A stretch of 64,000 bases of DNA from Chitinophagaceae bacterium. GTDB taxonomy: Bacteria > Bacteroidota > Bacteroidia > Chitinophagales > Chitinophagaceae. Position numbers and translations under genes: made by a program. Shown in pieces: positions 8,915 through 18,062 of this stretch. Positions within the stretch are counted from its first letter, which is position 1; every line of letters begins with the position of its first letter. Under the pieces are notes generated by a model. The model was given only the letters and a program-made list of their open reading frames with translations. It was not told the DNA's origin and searched no databases. The stretch lies in assembly GCA_023957755.1 (NCBI GenBank), contig JAMLGT010000002.1, positions 186,001 to 250,000 of the forward strand. Direction: 5' to 3'.

Positions 8915-9385
8915 CTATTTATTGATTTTAGCTTTCAGGATGTTCCTTGCCTCGTCAGTGTTATCGAAGGCATCTTTGGGCACCAGAAAGAAAGTTTGAG
9001 GGTTAAAGTAGAGATGAAAGAAGTGCGGACTTTCCACATAAGTGCTGAAAGCGCTCCATTCCCAGCTCCGTTTGCCATTTTCTGTTTCAATTGCCATCTC
9101 TGTGTTTCCAAAATCTACCTTATAACGGGTTCTGAAAGTAGAAGAGCGTTTATAAATCAGGTAGGGAAGTATGAACCAGAAGGAAATCATGAGTATGAAC
9201 CAAAGGCCGGACGCCATCATCAGCGCTACCGGTGAAATCTTCTTAAGAAAATACATGAGTGCACTCAGGATGGCAAAGAGATTTACCAAAATAATAGTGA
9301 GCTTAATCTCGCGTCTGCTTATAAAGTGGTAGCGCAGTGCCTGTATAACCTTAGGCTTGTCGTAGGTAAAAAAAGAGGATGTCAT
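8915..9385 (-). CDS. YcxB-like membrane protein
   Basis: A 156-aa protein with two adjacent transmembrane helices (about 30-48 and 54-77) and a C-terminal beta-rich cytosolic domain containing WEWSAFSTYVESPHFFHLYF. This matches YcxB-like proteins, a poorly characterised family. The start is ATG in front of TSSFFTYDKPKVIQALRY. A 123-bp gap separates it from the methyltransferase gene, so it may have its own transcript. Role unknown. Confidence 0.75.
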   Translation of the reverse strand: MTSSFFTYDKPKVIQALRYHFISRREIKLTIILVNLFAILSALMYFLKKISPVALMMASGLWFILMISFWFILPYLIYKRSSTFRTRYKVDFGNTEMAIETENGKRSWEWSAFSTYVESPHFFHLYFNPQTFFLVPKDAFDNTDEARNILKAKINK

Positions 9386-9467
9386 TCTGACAAAAATAGT
9401 TGAAAGATGAAGATGAAATACTTTTTCATTTTACCAAATCGCTTATTTTTATAAAAAATATTTGGTG

Positions 9468-9992
9468 ATGAAGTTTTTACTTTCGATCGGATTTGCACTG
9501 ATAGCTTTTACATTGAATGCGCAAACTCCTACAGCCGCTGCTGTACTGGAAAAGGCACAGGTAGAAGCCAAGGCTGAAGGGAAGAATGTGTTTGTGATGT
9601 TTCATGCCTCCTGGTGTGGGTGGTGCCATAAGATGGATAAGGCAATGAACGAACCTGATATGAAGCCCTTATTTGAAAAGAACTATGTTATTACTCATCT
9701 TACCGTATTGGAGTCTGAAGACAAGAAGAATCTGGAAAATCCGGGCGCAGATAAGGTGCTCGCTCAATATGGGGGCGACAAAGGCGGAATACCGTTTTGG
9801 TATGTAACAGACGCTGATGGTAAGTTTATCGAAGATAGCCGCGCCATTGTGGATGGGAAGAAGGCGGGTAATGTGGGCTGCCCGGCAACCGAAAAAGAAG
9901 TGGATTATTTTATTTATGTTCTCAGGAAGTCTTCCGGGCTTAACGATACCGAGTTGGCAGACATTAAGGCCAGATTCCTGAAAAATCAATAG
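9468..9992 (+). CDS. Secreted thioredoxin-fold protein
   Basis: A 174-aa protein with a signal peptide (MKFLLSIGFALIAFTLNAQ) and a thioredoxin-like domain whose active site is C-G-W-C (Cys50/Cys53, ASWCGWCHKMD). The long form resembles DUF255/DsbD-gamma-like periplasmic thioredoxins, so thiol reduction or isomerisation outside the cytoplasm is likely. The frame could be read from TTG 9462 through GTG 9465. ATG 9468 was chosen because it begins the signal peptide exactly. No operon partner is evident. Confidence 0.88.
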   Translation: MKFLLSIGFALIAFTLNAQTPTAAAVLEKAQVEAKAEGKNVFVMFHASWCGWCHKMDKAMNEPDMKPLFEKNYVITHLTVLESEDKKNLENPGADKVLAQYGGDKGGIPFWYVTDADGKFIEDSRAIVDGKKAGNVGCPATEKEVDYFIYVLRKSSGLNDTELADIKARFLKNQ

Positions 9993-10027
9993 TTGCAAAT
10001 TCGGTTTTTTGGATATTTCGGAAGTGA

Positions 10028-11293
10028 TTAATACCCATACTTTTCCTTCCATCGGGCTTTCAGAAATCTTCTTATTTCTTCTTCTCTGGGATTTTTTCCT
10101 GGATCAAATATTTTTGTGCCTTTTATCTTATCCGGCAGAAACTCCATGTCAGAGAAATTATTTTCGTAGGAGTGTGCATATTTATACCCTTCGCCATAAC
10201 CCAGGTTTTTCATTAGACTTGTGGGCGCATTCCTTACTGCCATAGGCACAGGCAGGTCTCCATATTTCTTTACCAACGACTGGGCTTCGCTGATTGCCAT
10301 GTAGGATGCATTGCTTTTGATGCTGGATGCCAGATAAACCGCACATTGCGACAGTATGATTCTTGCTTCAGGGTTCCCTATTACATTAACAGCCTGAAAA
10401 CAATTTGTAGCCAGTACCAGTGCAGTCGGGTTGGCATTGCCAATATCTTCACTGGCGAAGATAACCATGCGGCGTGCGATGAATTTTATATCTTCTCCAC
10501 CTTCTATCATTCGTGCAAGCCAATACACCGCGGCATTAGGATCGCTTCCCCGCATTGACTTAATAAAGGCAGAAATGATATCGTAGTGTTGTTCTCCCTT
10601 TTTGTCATATAGTGCTGTTTTTTGTTGTGCGGCCTGCATTACCAACTTATCAGTGATGGTGATTACTCCTTCATTTTCAGGTTGTGCAAATGTGAATGCC
10701 AGTTCGAGAAGGTTCAGCAGTTTTCTGGCGTCACCGCCGGATAGATTGATGAGTGCTTCAGTTTCCTTCAAGTCGATTTGCTTTTTTGAGAGCACAGTGT
10801 CTTCAGCGATCGCTTTTCTCAGTATGGAAGTTAATTGTTCAGCATCAAGAGGTTTCAACACAAAGACCTGACAACGGCTCAGGAGCGCATTGTTCACTTC
10901 GAAAGACGGGTTTTCTGTAGTAGCGCCAATAAGTGTAACGGTACCTTTTTCTACAGCACCAAGTAGTGCGTCCTGCTGGCTTTTGTTGAATCGGTGTATT
11001 TCATCAATAAACAGAATAGGCCTGTCCTGGTGTGCCGCCAGTGATAGCACTTCCCGTACTTCTTTTACTCCTGATGAGATAGCACTTAATACATGGAATG
11101 GGCTATGGAGTGTTTGGGCAATAATGTGAGCGAGTGTTGTCTTACCTGATCCCGGCGGCCCCCATAAAATCATGGAGAGAATATTTCCTCCTGCGATGGC
11201 CTGAAATAAGATACTGCCCCTGGCTGTCAGATGTTCCTGCCCTGCCACTTCCTCCAGTTTTTCCGGCCTCATTCTTTCTGCCAATGGCTTCAT
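10028..11293 (-). CDS. rarA: Replication-associated recombination ATPase RarA/MgsA
   Basis: A 421-aa AAA+ ATPase of the RarA/MgsA/WRNIP1 family, which acts at stalled replication forks with SSB. Walker A GPPGSGKTT is at residues 45-53, Walker B LFIDEIHRF near 95, sensor-1 IGATTENP follows, and the C-terminal tetramerisation region carries YWLARMIEGGEDIKFIARR. Length is typical. It is convergent with the upstream thioredoxin gene and stands alone. Confidence 0.96.
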   Translation of the reverse strand: MKPLAERMRPEKLEEVAGQEHLTARGSILFQAIAGGNILSMILWGPPGSGKTTLAHIIAQTLHSPFHVLSAISSGVKEVREVLSLAAHQDRPILFIDEIHRFNKSQQDALLGAVEKGTVTLIGATTENPSFEVNNALLSRCQVFVLKPLDAEQLTSILRKAIAEDTVLSKKQIDLKETEALINLSGGDARKLLNLLELAFTFAQPENEGVITITDKLVMQAAQQKTALYDKKGEQHYDIISAFIKSMRGSDPNAAVYWLARMIEGGEDIKFIARRMVIFASEDIGNANPTALVLATNCFQAVNVIGNPEARIILSQCAVYLASSIKSNASYMAISEAQSLVKKYGDLPVPMAVRNAPTSLMKNLGYGEGYKYAHSYENNFSDMEFLPDKIKGTKIFDPGKNPREEEIRRFLKARWKEKYGY

Positions 11294-11365
11294 AAATGGA
11301 TTACTTTATTTTTTATTAAAGGTACTCTGTAAAAAAAATGCAACAGGCCTAAAATAGGAAAGTTT

Positions 11366-11373
11366 TACATTTG
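11366..11373 (+). promoter_or_regulatory. Promoter core upstream of glycosylasparaginase
   Basis: TACATTTG is an exact match to the Bacteroidota -7 element TAnnTTTG, 17 bp before the ATG. No clear -33 TTG is seen at the usual distance. Confidence 0.5.
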
Positions 11374-11390
11374 GGAATAAGCTTTATAAA

Positions 11391-12413
11391 ATGCAAAGAA
11401 GAAAATTCATAAGACTTTCTTCCCTTGGCGCTTCAATGCTTGCGGTGAATCCTGTGAAGTGGAATGCAGCACCGGCACAACCGGTTATTGTATCTACCTG
11501 GGCTGACGGGAAGCATGTGAATGAGGAAGCCTGGAAGATATTGTCTGGAGGAGGAAGGGCATTGGATGCCGTGGAGAAAGGTGCGCGATGGATGGAGGAT
11601 CAGATCAACTGTTGTGTGGGACTAGGTGCAAATCCTGACAGAGATGGGATTGTGACACTTGATAGCTGTGTGATGGATGAACACGCCAATTGTGGAGCAG
11701 TGGCAGCGCTGGAGCGCATTAAGCATCCCGTGTCAGTAGCAAGGAAAGTGATGGAACTGACGCCTCACGTATTGCTGGTTGGACAGGGCGCACAACAGTT
11801 TGCGCTTGATAATGGATTCAAGCTGGAGCCACAAGAGTTATCGCCCTCAGCCAAGGAGGCTTACGAGAAATGGCTTGAGAAGAGTGAATACAAACCGGAA
11901 ATCAATATTGAGAATAGAAAAAGTAGCAACCCTCCTCCTCCAATGCGTCTTGAGGATGGCAGCTTCAATCACGATACGATGGGAATAGTTGCGCTGGATG
12001 CCTCAGGTAATATGAGTGGAGGAGTAACTACGAGTGGTATGGGATTCAAGATGCGGGGAAGAGTAGGCGATTCTCCGATAATTGGAGCCGGATTGTTTGT
12101 GGACAATGAAGTGGGAGCTGCCACCTCCAGTGGAATGGGAGAGGAAGTGATTCGTATCTGTGGCACTCACCTGGTAGTAGAGTTTATGCGACAGGGTTAT
12201 ACGCCAGAAACAGCTTGTCGTCTGGCAGTAGAGCGGATAGTAAAGCGTGATCCGGAAAAAGCCAAGAAACTACAGGTTGGTTTTTTGGCACTGGACAAGA
12301 GAGGACGTTATGGCGCTTTTGCAATACAAAAAGGATTTGAGTTTGCCGTCAGGAGCGGTAGAGAGGAAAGGGTGCTGGGGTGTAAGTATGTCTATGACTA
12401 TGGCGTTACCTGA
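11391..12413 (+). CDS. N4-(beta-N-acetylglucosaminyl)-L-asparaginase
   Basis: A 340-aa Ntn-hydrolase that cleaves the GlcNAc-Asn bond of glycoprotein remnants. The autocatalytic site is the H-D-T triad at residues 194-196; Thr196 would become the nucleophile of the beta chain after self-processing. The N-terminus MQRRKFIRLSSLGASML looks like a twin-arginine export signal, so the enzyme is probably periplasmic. The flanking motifs GGVTTSGMGFKMRGRVGDSP and GAATSSGMGEE are diagnostic. cutC follows 26 bp later on the same strand. Confidence 0.95.
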   Translation: MQRRKFIRLSSLGASMLAVNPVKWNAAPAQPVIVSTWADGKHVNEEAWKILSGGGRALDAVEKGARWMEDQINCCVGLGANPDRDGIVTLDSCVMDEHANCGAVAALERIKHPVSVARKVMELTPHVLLVGQGAQQFALDNGFKLEPQELSPSAKEAYEKWLEKSEYKPEINIENRKSSNPPPPMRLEDGSFNHDTMGIVALDASGNMSGGVTTSGMGFKMRGRVGDSPIIGAGLFVDNEVGAATSSGMGEEVIRICGTHLVVEFMRQGYTPETACRLAVERIVKRDPEKAKKLQVGFLALDKRGRYGAFAIQKGFEFAVRSGREERVLGCKYVYDYGVT

Positions 12414-12439
12414 GAAAATAATTTAATTGTATATCGCGT

Positions 12440-13198
12440 ATGAGTTGGATATTCAGAGAAGGGGCCGGTAGTGATAAGATACTACTGGAAGTTATTGGCT
12501 TCAACATTGAGAGTTGCAAAATAGCGCAGGACAATGGAGCCGGCAGGATTGAGTTGTGTGCTTCTCCGGGAGAGGGAGGTACGACTCCTTCTTATGGGTT
12601 TATCAAAGAAGCTAGGAGATTGTTGCATATACCACTCTATGTTATGATACGTCCGCGAGGAGGAGATTTTCTCTATTCGGAACGGGAAATGAGGCTGATG
12701 CTGGAAGAAGTTTCTGTCTGTAAACAGTTAGGCTGCGATGGGGTTGTATTGGGTATGCTAAAGGAGGATGGCTGTGTTGATGTCAAACAGTGTAGTTTGT
12801 TGGTGCAACATGCCTATCCTATGGGAGTTACATTCCATCGCGCATTTGACAGGGTTAGCGATCCTGTCCGTGCACTCGAAGATGTAATAGCCTCCGGATG
12901 CGAGCGTATCCTCACTTCGGGCCTGCATCCAAAGGCATCACAGGGATTAGATGTGATTGCAGATTTGGTTCAGAGAGCAAAGGGAAGGATTTCTATCATG
13001 CCCGGTTCAGGCGTAAATGCTCAAAATATTCAATCAATTATACAGGCAACGGGTGCACATGAGGTGCATAGTTCTGCATCCGTACTGCTTGAGACCAAAA
13101 TGGCTTTTGAGAATAAGGCAATGGAAGAACATTTGTCACATGTAACTGTGAAGGGAGAAGAGGTCAGGAAGATGGTATTCGCACTTAAAGGCCTTTAA
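12440..13198 (+). CDS. cutC: CutC-family protein
   Basis: A 252-aa TIM-barrel protein of the CutC family. Diagnostic segments are RIELCASPGEGGTTPSYG, IRPRGGDFLYS, GCDGVVLGML, TFHRAFDRV, RILTSG and MPGSGVN. The family was named for copper homeostasis in E. coli, but direct copper handling is disputed, so the functional name should be taken cautiously. ATG start at 12440, 26 bp after the asparaginase gene, with which it is probably co-transcribed. Confidence 0.92.
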   Translation: MSWIFREGAGSDKILLEVIGFNIESCKIAQDNGAGRIELCASPGEGGTTPSYGFIKEARRLLHIPLYVMIRPRGGDFLYSEREMRLMLEEVSVCKQLGCDGVVLGMLKEDGCVDVKQCSLLVQHAYPMGVTFHRAFDRVSDPVRALEDVIASGCERILTSGLHPKASQGLDVIADLVQRAKGRISIMPGSGVNAQNIQSIIQATGAHEVHSSASVLLETKMAFENKAMEEHLSHVTVKGEEVRKMVFALKGL

Positions 13199-13395
13199 TA
13201 ATGCGCAATGAATGGAAATAGCTTTTGCTACTATTATTTATGACCAATTTCCTGTATCCCAATATAGATTGTCGGGTAGTTTGATGAAAGGATTGTCCTT
13301 GAGCCTGCCTGCTGTTTAGTGCTAATAGTGGATCATTTGTGTGAAAAAAAAATTGAATTGTTTTGTGGTACTTCTCGGTTTTTCTTCTGTTTAAG

Positions 13396-13403
13396 TAGTT
13401 TTG
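13396..13403 (+). promoter_or_regulatory. Promoter core upstream of DUF808 gene
   Basis: TAGTTTTG matches the TAnnTTTG -7 consensus exactly, 19 bp before the ATG. A -33 element at normal spacing is not obvious. Confidence 0.45.
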
Positions 13404-13422
13404 TCGCCAAACTTTTATTTTA

Positions 13423-14313
13423 ATGCCTTCAGGACTTTTCGCGCTACTTGATGACATAGGTGCATTGATGGATGATATGGCTCTGGCCACAAAGGTGGCC
13501 ACCCAGAAGACCGCAGGGATTCTGGGTGATGATCTGGCAGTAAATGCAGAAAAGTCGATCGGATTTGTTTCTTCCAGAGAATTGCCTGTACTATGGGCGA
13601 TAACGAAGGGCTCACTTCTAAATAAGGTAATTATTATCCCTATAGTGTTTGTGCTTAATGTGTTCCTTCCGGTAGCCATTATTATAGTGTTGATGATTGG
13701 TGGTGGTTATCTGGCATATGAGGGGGTAGAGAAAATTGTTGAATATTTTTTTCACAAAAAGCATAAGAAGGAAGAACCGGTTCAGGAGGTACATGAAAAA
13801 GATACTCAATCAGAGAAGCAAAAGATTAATAGTGCAATCCGGACTGATTTTATCCTTTCGCTGGAAATCGTAATCATTGCCTTAAGTACAGTTCTGGATA
13901 AGGAACTATGGTTGCGTATCGTAACGGTATCGGCAGTGGCACTGATAGCCACAGTGGGAGTATATGGGATTGTAGCATTGATTGTAAGGATGGACGATGC
14001 AGGACTTAAACTTATCAGTAAGACCGGCGGAAAAGGATTGGGTGGATGGATAGGTAAGGTGTTAGTTAAGTCGTTGCCGGTTATAATTAAGATGTTAAGT
14101 GTAGTGGGGACTATTGCTTTGCTGATGGTCGCCGGGGGATTGTTCCTTCATAATGTAGCTTTTCTGCACCACCTTTTTGAATCGTTTCCAGAAACAGTGG
14201 CCAGCCTCCTGATTGGTTTGGTGGTGGGAGGGATAGTTTTCTTTCTAGTTTGGATAGTTAAGAGGTTGATAGCCACACTCGTGGGCAGAAAGAAAAAGGT
14301 TTCAAAAGCGTAA
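13423..14313 (+). CDS. DUF808 (YedI-like) membrane protein
   Basis: A 296-aa protein opening with the DUF808 hallmark MPSGLFALLDDIGALMDDMALATKVATQKTAGILGDDLAVNA (quoted here only by its first motif, SGLFALLDDIGALMDD). Several membrane helices follow, including segments near 65-90, 140-185 and 215-285. A Lys/Glu/His-rich hydrophilic loop separates the first two membrane blocks. The family occurs widely and has no established function. It has its own promoter-like element and no operon partner. Confidence 0.9.
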   Translation: MPSGLFALLDDIGALMDDMALATKVATQKTAGILGDDLAVNAEKSIGFVSSRELPVLWAITKGSLLNKVIIIPIVFVLNVFLPVAIIIVLMIGGGYLAYEGVEKIVEYFFHKKHKKEEPVQEVHEKDTQSEKQKINSAIRTDFILSLEIVIIALSTVLDKELWLRIVTVSAVALIATVGVYGIVALIVRMDDAGLKLISKTGGKGLGGWIGKVLVKSLPVIIKMLSVVGTIALLMVAGGLFLHNVAFLHHLFESFPETVASLLIGLVVGGIVFFLVWIVKRLIATLVGRKKKVSKA

Positions 14314-14669
14314 GAACTTTTTGTTGTTGGGGAATTACCTAATTGCAATTATGCTTGTAATAGGTGAATAGAAGTAGAGTGCGGAGAAGATCGTTATCTA
14401 TTATTATGGAAGTCTCTCCTGTTCCTGATAACAGCAATGATTAAACTGGTGTTTGTGCTCCACAATCAATCCTGCAATTTAGTAGCAGCACAGTGGTCAG
14501 CATTGAGGACTATTCAGGCGTAAGCATACATGTGATTGATTTTTCAGAAAGATTGTACCGGTGCACACAGAGATTTTGTGGTACTTCATGAAGATTATTA
14601 ACTGATTCCTGGCCTATGGTTTTAGGTTGCCTTGTCTTCGTCCAGAAGAAAAATAAACCTAAAGAAAAA
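14314..14669 (+). other. Intergenic stretch without recognisable features
   Basis: About 356 bp between the DUF808 gene and the his promoter. I see no convincing coding frame, RNA gene or repeat. The weak minus-strand frame at 14510-14707 overlaps the his promoter and lacks family character. Confidence 0.5.
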
Positions 14670-14699
14670 TTTGTGCTTCCAAAAATTATCCGATATTTG
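14670..14699 (+). promoter_or_regulatory. his operon promoter
   Basis: TTTG at 14670-14673 and GATATTTG at 14692-14699 are separated by 18 bp. The pair fits the Bacteroidota -33/-7 layout with one mismatch in the -7 box. Transcription would begin near 14706, about 10 nt before the histidine-rich leader peptide. Confidence 0.6.
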
Positions 14700-14716
14700 A
14701 CCCGCAATAGACTGAC

Positions 14717-14773
14717 ATGTATTTAATTACATTACATCATCACCATCATCATTCTTGCATTCAGGCGAGTTGA
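14717..14773 (+). CDS. hisL: his operon leader peptide (six consecutive His codons)
   Basis: The frame from ATG 14717 encodes MYLITLHHHHHHSCIQAS and stops at TGA 14771-14773. Codons 7-12 (14735-14752) are all histidine. The frame begins just after a promoter-like element and ends 33 nt before a perfect intrinsic terminator that precedes hisG. This is the arrangement of ribosome-mediated attenuation: translation speed over the His codons would report the level of charged tRNA-His. The codon run, its position and the mutually exclusive hairpins all agree; expression itself is inferred. Confidence 0.85.
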   Translation: MYLITLHHHHHHSCIQAS

Positions 14774-14836
14774 TTGTGGTATCCTGTAAATCTAAATAAC
14801 CATATTAAAACCGTCTGAAAAATCAGGCGGTTTTTT
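14760..14836 (+). terminator. his attenuator: antiterminator/terminator pair
   Basis: The terminator stem pairs 14807-14818 with 14823-14834 (12 bp, one G-U, AAAA loop) and ends in a T-run to 14836. The antiterminator pairs 14760-14767 (TTCAGGCG, within the last leader codons) with 14812-14819, which removes the terminator's 5' arm. 14761-14767 is a copy of the terminator's 3' arm. A ribosome stalled on His codons leaves 14760-14767 free, favouring readthrough. A ribosome at the leader stop covers it, favouring termination. Confidence 0.85.
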
Positions 14837-14895
14837 GTTTCTCCCTACATTCAACAAATTACTTCCCGGTTTCTTCAGACAAAAATTGAAATTGA

Positions 14896-15753
14896 ATGAA
14901 GAGATTAAAAGTAGCTGTTCAGAAAAGTGGCAGGTTGAGTGAAAAGTCATTGGAACTTTTCAGGGAGTGTGGTATTCAAATCCCTAATGGCACCCGAAAA
15001 CTAAAAGCAGCGGCGCTCAATTTTCCTTTGGAATTTCTTTTTCTCCGTGATGATGACATTCCACAGTATGTAGAACAGGGGGTAGCTGATATTGGCATTA
15101 TTGGTGAAAATGAAGTATGGGAGCAGGAGAAAGACATCCGGATTATACGCAAGTTGGGATTTGCCGGTTGCCGGCTGTCTCTGGCTATTCCAAAGGAGAA
15201 GGACTATAGCGGTTTATCTTTTTTTCAGCACAAACGTATTGCTACCAGTTACCCAAATATTTTAAGGAGATTCTTCGCAGAAAAGAAGATACCGGTTACA
15301 GTGGAAAAGCTTTCAGGTAGTGTAGAGATTGCGACTGGAATTGGACTTGCTGATGGAATTTTTGATGTGGTTAGTACTGGGAGCACCCTGTTGATGAATG
15401 GTCTGAAGGAAGTGGAAATAGTCGCAAATAGTGAGGCTGTCCTGATTGCTTCACCTCAGTTATCCAATGATGCACAGTTGGTAGTAGATCAGATTTGCTT
15501 TAGAATAAAAGCTGTTCAGGATGGGTGCCGGAATCGATATATCATGATGAATGTGCCCAATGAAGCTATTCCATTTATTTCGGCCCTGTTGCCGGGTATG
15601 AAGTCTCCTTCTGTTTTGCCCCTGGCAGAGCCCGGCTGGAGTAGTCTCCACTCTGTAGTAAGCGAGACTGAGTTCTGGGATGTAATCGAGCAACTGAAGG
15701 CTCAGGGGGCTCAGGGGATATTGATTTTACCAATTGAAAAAATGATAATATAA
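14896..15753 (+). CDS. hisG: ATP phosphoribosyltransferase
   Basis: The first enzyme of histidine synthesis, joining ATP and PRPP. At 285 aa it is the long form with a C-terminal ACT-like regulatory domain, so no HisZ partner is needed. Visible motifs are VQKSGRLSEKSLELF, GVADIGIIGENEVWE and the PRPP-binding stretch SGSVEIATGIGLADGIFDVVSTG. It is first in an eight-gene operon and sits about 60 bp after the attenuator terminator. Its stop overlaps the hisD start (TAATG). Feedback by histidine through the C-terminal domain is expected from the family. Confidence 0.97.
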   Translation: MKRLKVAVQKSGRLSEKSLELFRECGIQIPNGTRKLKAAALNFPLEFLFLRDDDIPQYVEQGVADIGIIGENEVWEQEKDIRIIRKLGFAGCRLSLAIPKEKDYSGLSFFQHKRIATSYPNILRRFFAEKKIPVTVEKLSGSVEIATGIGLADGIFDVVSTGSTLLMNGLKEVEIVANSEAVLIASPQLSNDAQLVVDQICFRIKAVQDGCRNRYIMMNVPNEAIPFISALLPGMKSPSVLPLAEPGWSSLHSVVSETEFWDVIEQLKAQGAQGILILPIEKMII

Positions 15754-17039
15754 TGATGAAGGTGTTTGATAATCCGGCAGTCGAGACCTGGCCTGAATTG
15801 ACCATGCGGCCTGTAATGAATCTCAAAGATTTATTTCCATTGGTACAATCAGTCTTTGAATCGATTAGAGAGAAAGGAGATAATGCGATCATCGATTACA
15901 CTAATCAGTTTGACAAGGTGAAGCTGGCAGATTTTAAGGTGACGCAGGAAGAAATAATTGAAGTTGAAAGTCTAGTGTCTGAGGAATTGAAGACTGCCAT
16001 TCAAAAGAGTTTCGATAATATTTACAAATTCCACAATGCCCTGAAGGAGCAGGTTAAGGAAATTGAAACAACTCCCGGAGTGCGGTGCTGGCGTGAGAGC
16101 AGGCCGATTGAGAGGGTGGGAATTTATATCCCGGGTGGTTCAGCTCCTTTGTTTTCAACCGTGTTAATGTTAGGGATTCCGGCGCTGATAGCCGGTTGCA
16201 GGGAGGTTGTAGTATGTACCCCGCCGGATAGGTTAGGTAGGATTCATCCGGCTATTTTATTCGCTTCACAATTGGTGGGTGCAACTGCTATTTATAAGAT
16301 TGGTGGAATCCAGGCAATAGGTGCGATGGCTATTGGAACAGAAACCGTTCCTCGCGTGTCGAAGATTTTTGGTCCCGGAAATCAGTATGTGATGGCGGCC
16401 AAACAAGTGGCACAGCAATACGGTGTGGCAATAGATATGCCTGCGGGCCCGAGTGAAGTGATGGTGATTGCCGATGATGCTGCCATAGCTGAGTTCGTGG
16501 CGGCTGATCTGTTGTCGCAGGCGGAGCATGGGGTTGATAGCCAAGTGATGCTGATTACAACTTCAGAGAAATTATCTAAAGAGGCAGGTAATGCACTCAA
16601 ACGCCAGTTGAATCGTCTGCCTGGAAAAGAAGTTGCTGAAAAGGCTCTTGAGAATAGCCCAATCATTCTTTTTCATAGAATTGAAGATTGTATTGCATTC
16701 AGTAATGCTTATGCTCCCGAGCATTTGATTTTAGCCGTCGATAATCCACGCGCACTGGTAAAGGAAGTGATAAATGCAGGCTCTGTCTTTTTGGGAAATT
16801 ATAGTTGTGAGAGTGCAGGTGATTATGCCAGTGGCACCAATCACACCTTACCGACTAACGGGTATGCTAAGATGTACAGTGGGGTTTCAGTAGATAGTTT
16901 TATAAAAAAGATCACATTCCAGGAGTTATCTCCAGAAGGAGTTAAGAGTCTTGGCAAAATTGTAGAGACAATGGCGGAGGCAGAGGGTTTGCAGGCTCAT
17001 AAAGAGGCAATGACACTAAGGTTGAATTTTATAAAATAG
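15753..17039 (+). CDS. hisD: Histidinol dehydrogenase
   Basis: A 428-aa zinc enzyme that oxidises L-histidinol to L-histidine in two NAD-dependent steps. Diagnostic stretches are ERVGIYIPGGSAPLFSTVLM, FGPGNQYVMAAKQVA, DMPAGPSEVMVIADD, LLSQAEHGVDSQ and APEHL. The SGTNHTLPTNGYAKMYSGVS stretch is also present. The ATG at 15753 overlaps the hisG stop by one base; a second ATG at 15756 is an equally possible start. hisC begins 6 bp after its stop. Confidence 0.97.
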   Translation: MMKVFDNPAVETWPELTMRPVMNLKDLFPLVQSVFESIREKGDNAIIDYTNQFDKVKLADFKVTQEEIIEVESLVSEELKTAIQKSFDNIYKFHNALKEQVKEIETTPGVRCWRESRPIERVGIYIPGGSAPLFSTVLMLGIPALIAGCREVVVCTPPDRLGRIHPAILFASQLVGATAIYKIGGIQAIGAMAIGTETVPRVSKIFGPGNQYVMAAKQVAQQYGVAIDMPAGPSEVMVIADDAAIAEFVAADLLSQAEHGVDSQVMLITTSEKLSKEAGNALKRQLNRLPGKEVAEKALENSPIILFHRIEDCIAFSNAYAPEHLILAVDNPRALVKEVINAGSVFLGNYSCESAGDYASGTNHTLPTNGYAKMYSGVSVDSFIKKITFQELSPEGVKSLGKIVETMAEAEGLQAHKEAMTLRLNFIK

Positions 17040-17045
17040 TCAATA

Positions 17046-18062
17046 ATGAAGATTGCACAATTGGTCAGACCCAATATTTTGTCATTGAAACCTTACAGTA
17101 GTGCCAGGGACGAATTCCCGGGAACTGAAGGTGTTTTTCTCGATGCGAATGAGAATCCCTATGGAGTGTTAAACCGGTATCCTGATCCACATCAGGCAAT
17201 CCTGAAGCAGACTATTGCAAATGAAAAGAATCTATCTGTAAACCAAATTATGATTGGCAACGGGAGTGATGAGATAATTGATTTGGCATTCCGTATTTTT
17301 TGTGAGCCGGGTAAGGATAAAGTGCTGGTATGTTCACCTACGTATGGGATGTACAGGATAACCGCCGATATTAATAATGTGGAAGTAGTGGATATTCCAT
17401 TGAACGAAGACTTTCAGTTAAATACGCAATTGTTGCTCGAGGTGGCCGAGAGAGAAAGTGTCAAAATCGTCTTCCTTTGTTCTCCGAATAATCCTACAGG
17501 TAACCTACTGAAGGATATTGACATAGTACTCAGGCAGTTTGAGGGAATTGTGTTTGTGGACGAGGCTTATATCGACTTCTGTTCTCAAAAGTCCCTCGTA
17601 GAAAAATTAGATGAATTCCCCAATCTGATTGTTTCCCAGACATTCAGCAAGGCGCGGGGTTTGGCCAATGCAAGAGTAGGAATGGCGTTTGGCGCTCCGG
17701 AGATCATTGAATTCTTCAACAGAGTGAAGCCTCCTTATAATGTGAGTGGTATCAATCAGAAAGCCGCAGTGGACGCACTTAAGGATAGAGAGGGTTTTAA
17801 GCGAAACCTATACAGTATTCTTAGCGAACGGGAAAAAGTAATTGAAGCACTTAAAAAACTAAGGGTGATTAAAAAGATTTTCCCTACCGAAGCCAATTTT
17901 GTCCTTGTACAGTGTATGCATGCTGGTGATGTATATCAACGGCTGATTGAGAAAAAAGTGATCGTAAGAAACAGAAGTACGCAAATACCCGATACGCTAC
18001 GCATCAGCATTGGTACTCCTGAAGAAAATAGACTGTTGATCAAATCGCTGAAAGAATTATGA
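17046..18062 (+). CDS. hisC: Histidinol-phosphate aminotransferase
   Basis: A 338-aa fold-type I PLP enzyme converting imidazole-acetol phosphate to histidinol phosphate with glutamate. Markers are [10 protein letters not shown] at the N-terminus, [19 protein letters not shown], the PLP-lysine motif [16 protein letters not shown], and the C-terminal arginine in [13 protein letters not shown]. Its TGA overlaps the hisB start as ATGA, so the two are translationally coupled. Confidence 0.97.
   Translation: MKIAQLVRPNILSLKPYSSARDEFPGTEGVFLDANENPYGVLNRYPDPHQAILKQTIANEKNLSVNQIMIGNGSDEIIDLAFRIFCEPGKDKVLVCSPTYGMYRITADINNVEVVDIPLNEDFQLNTQLLLEVAERESVKIVFLCSPNNPTGNLLKDIDIVLRQFEGIVFVDEAYIDFCSQKSLVEKLDEFPNLIVSQTFSKARGLANARVGMAFGAPEIIEFFNRVKPPYNVSGINQKAAVDALKDREGFKRNLYSILSEREKVIEALKKLRVIKKIFPTEANFVLVQCMHAGDVYQRLIEKKVIVRNRSTQIPDTLRISIGTPEENRLLIKSLKEL

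Noticed and set aside
13185-13809. Minus-strand frames over and before the DUF808 gene
   Set aside because: They are shadows of the DUF808 frame and its leader, with no start signals or domain features.
14735-14752. Run of six His codons as a tag or cloning artefact
   Set aside because: It lies in native context between a promoter and an intrinsic terminator ahead of hisG, with matching antiterminator pairing; a leader peptide explains every part.
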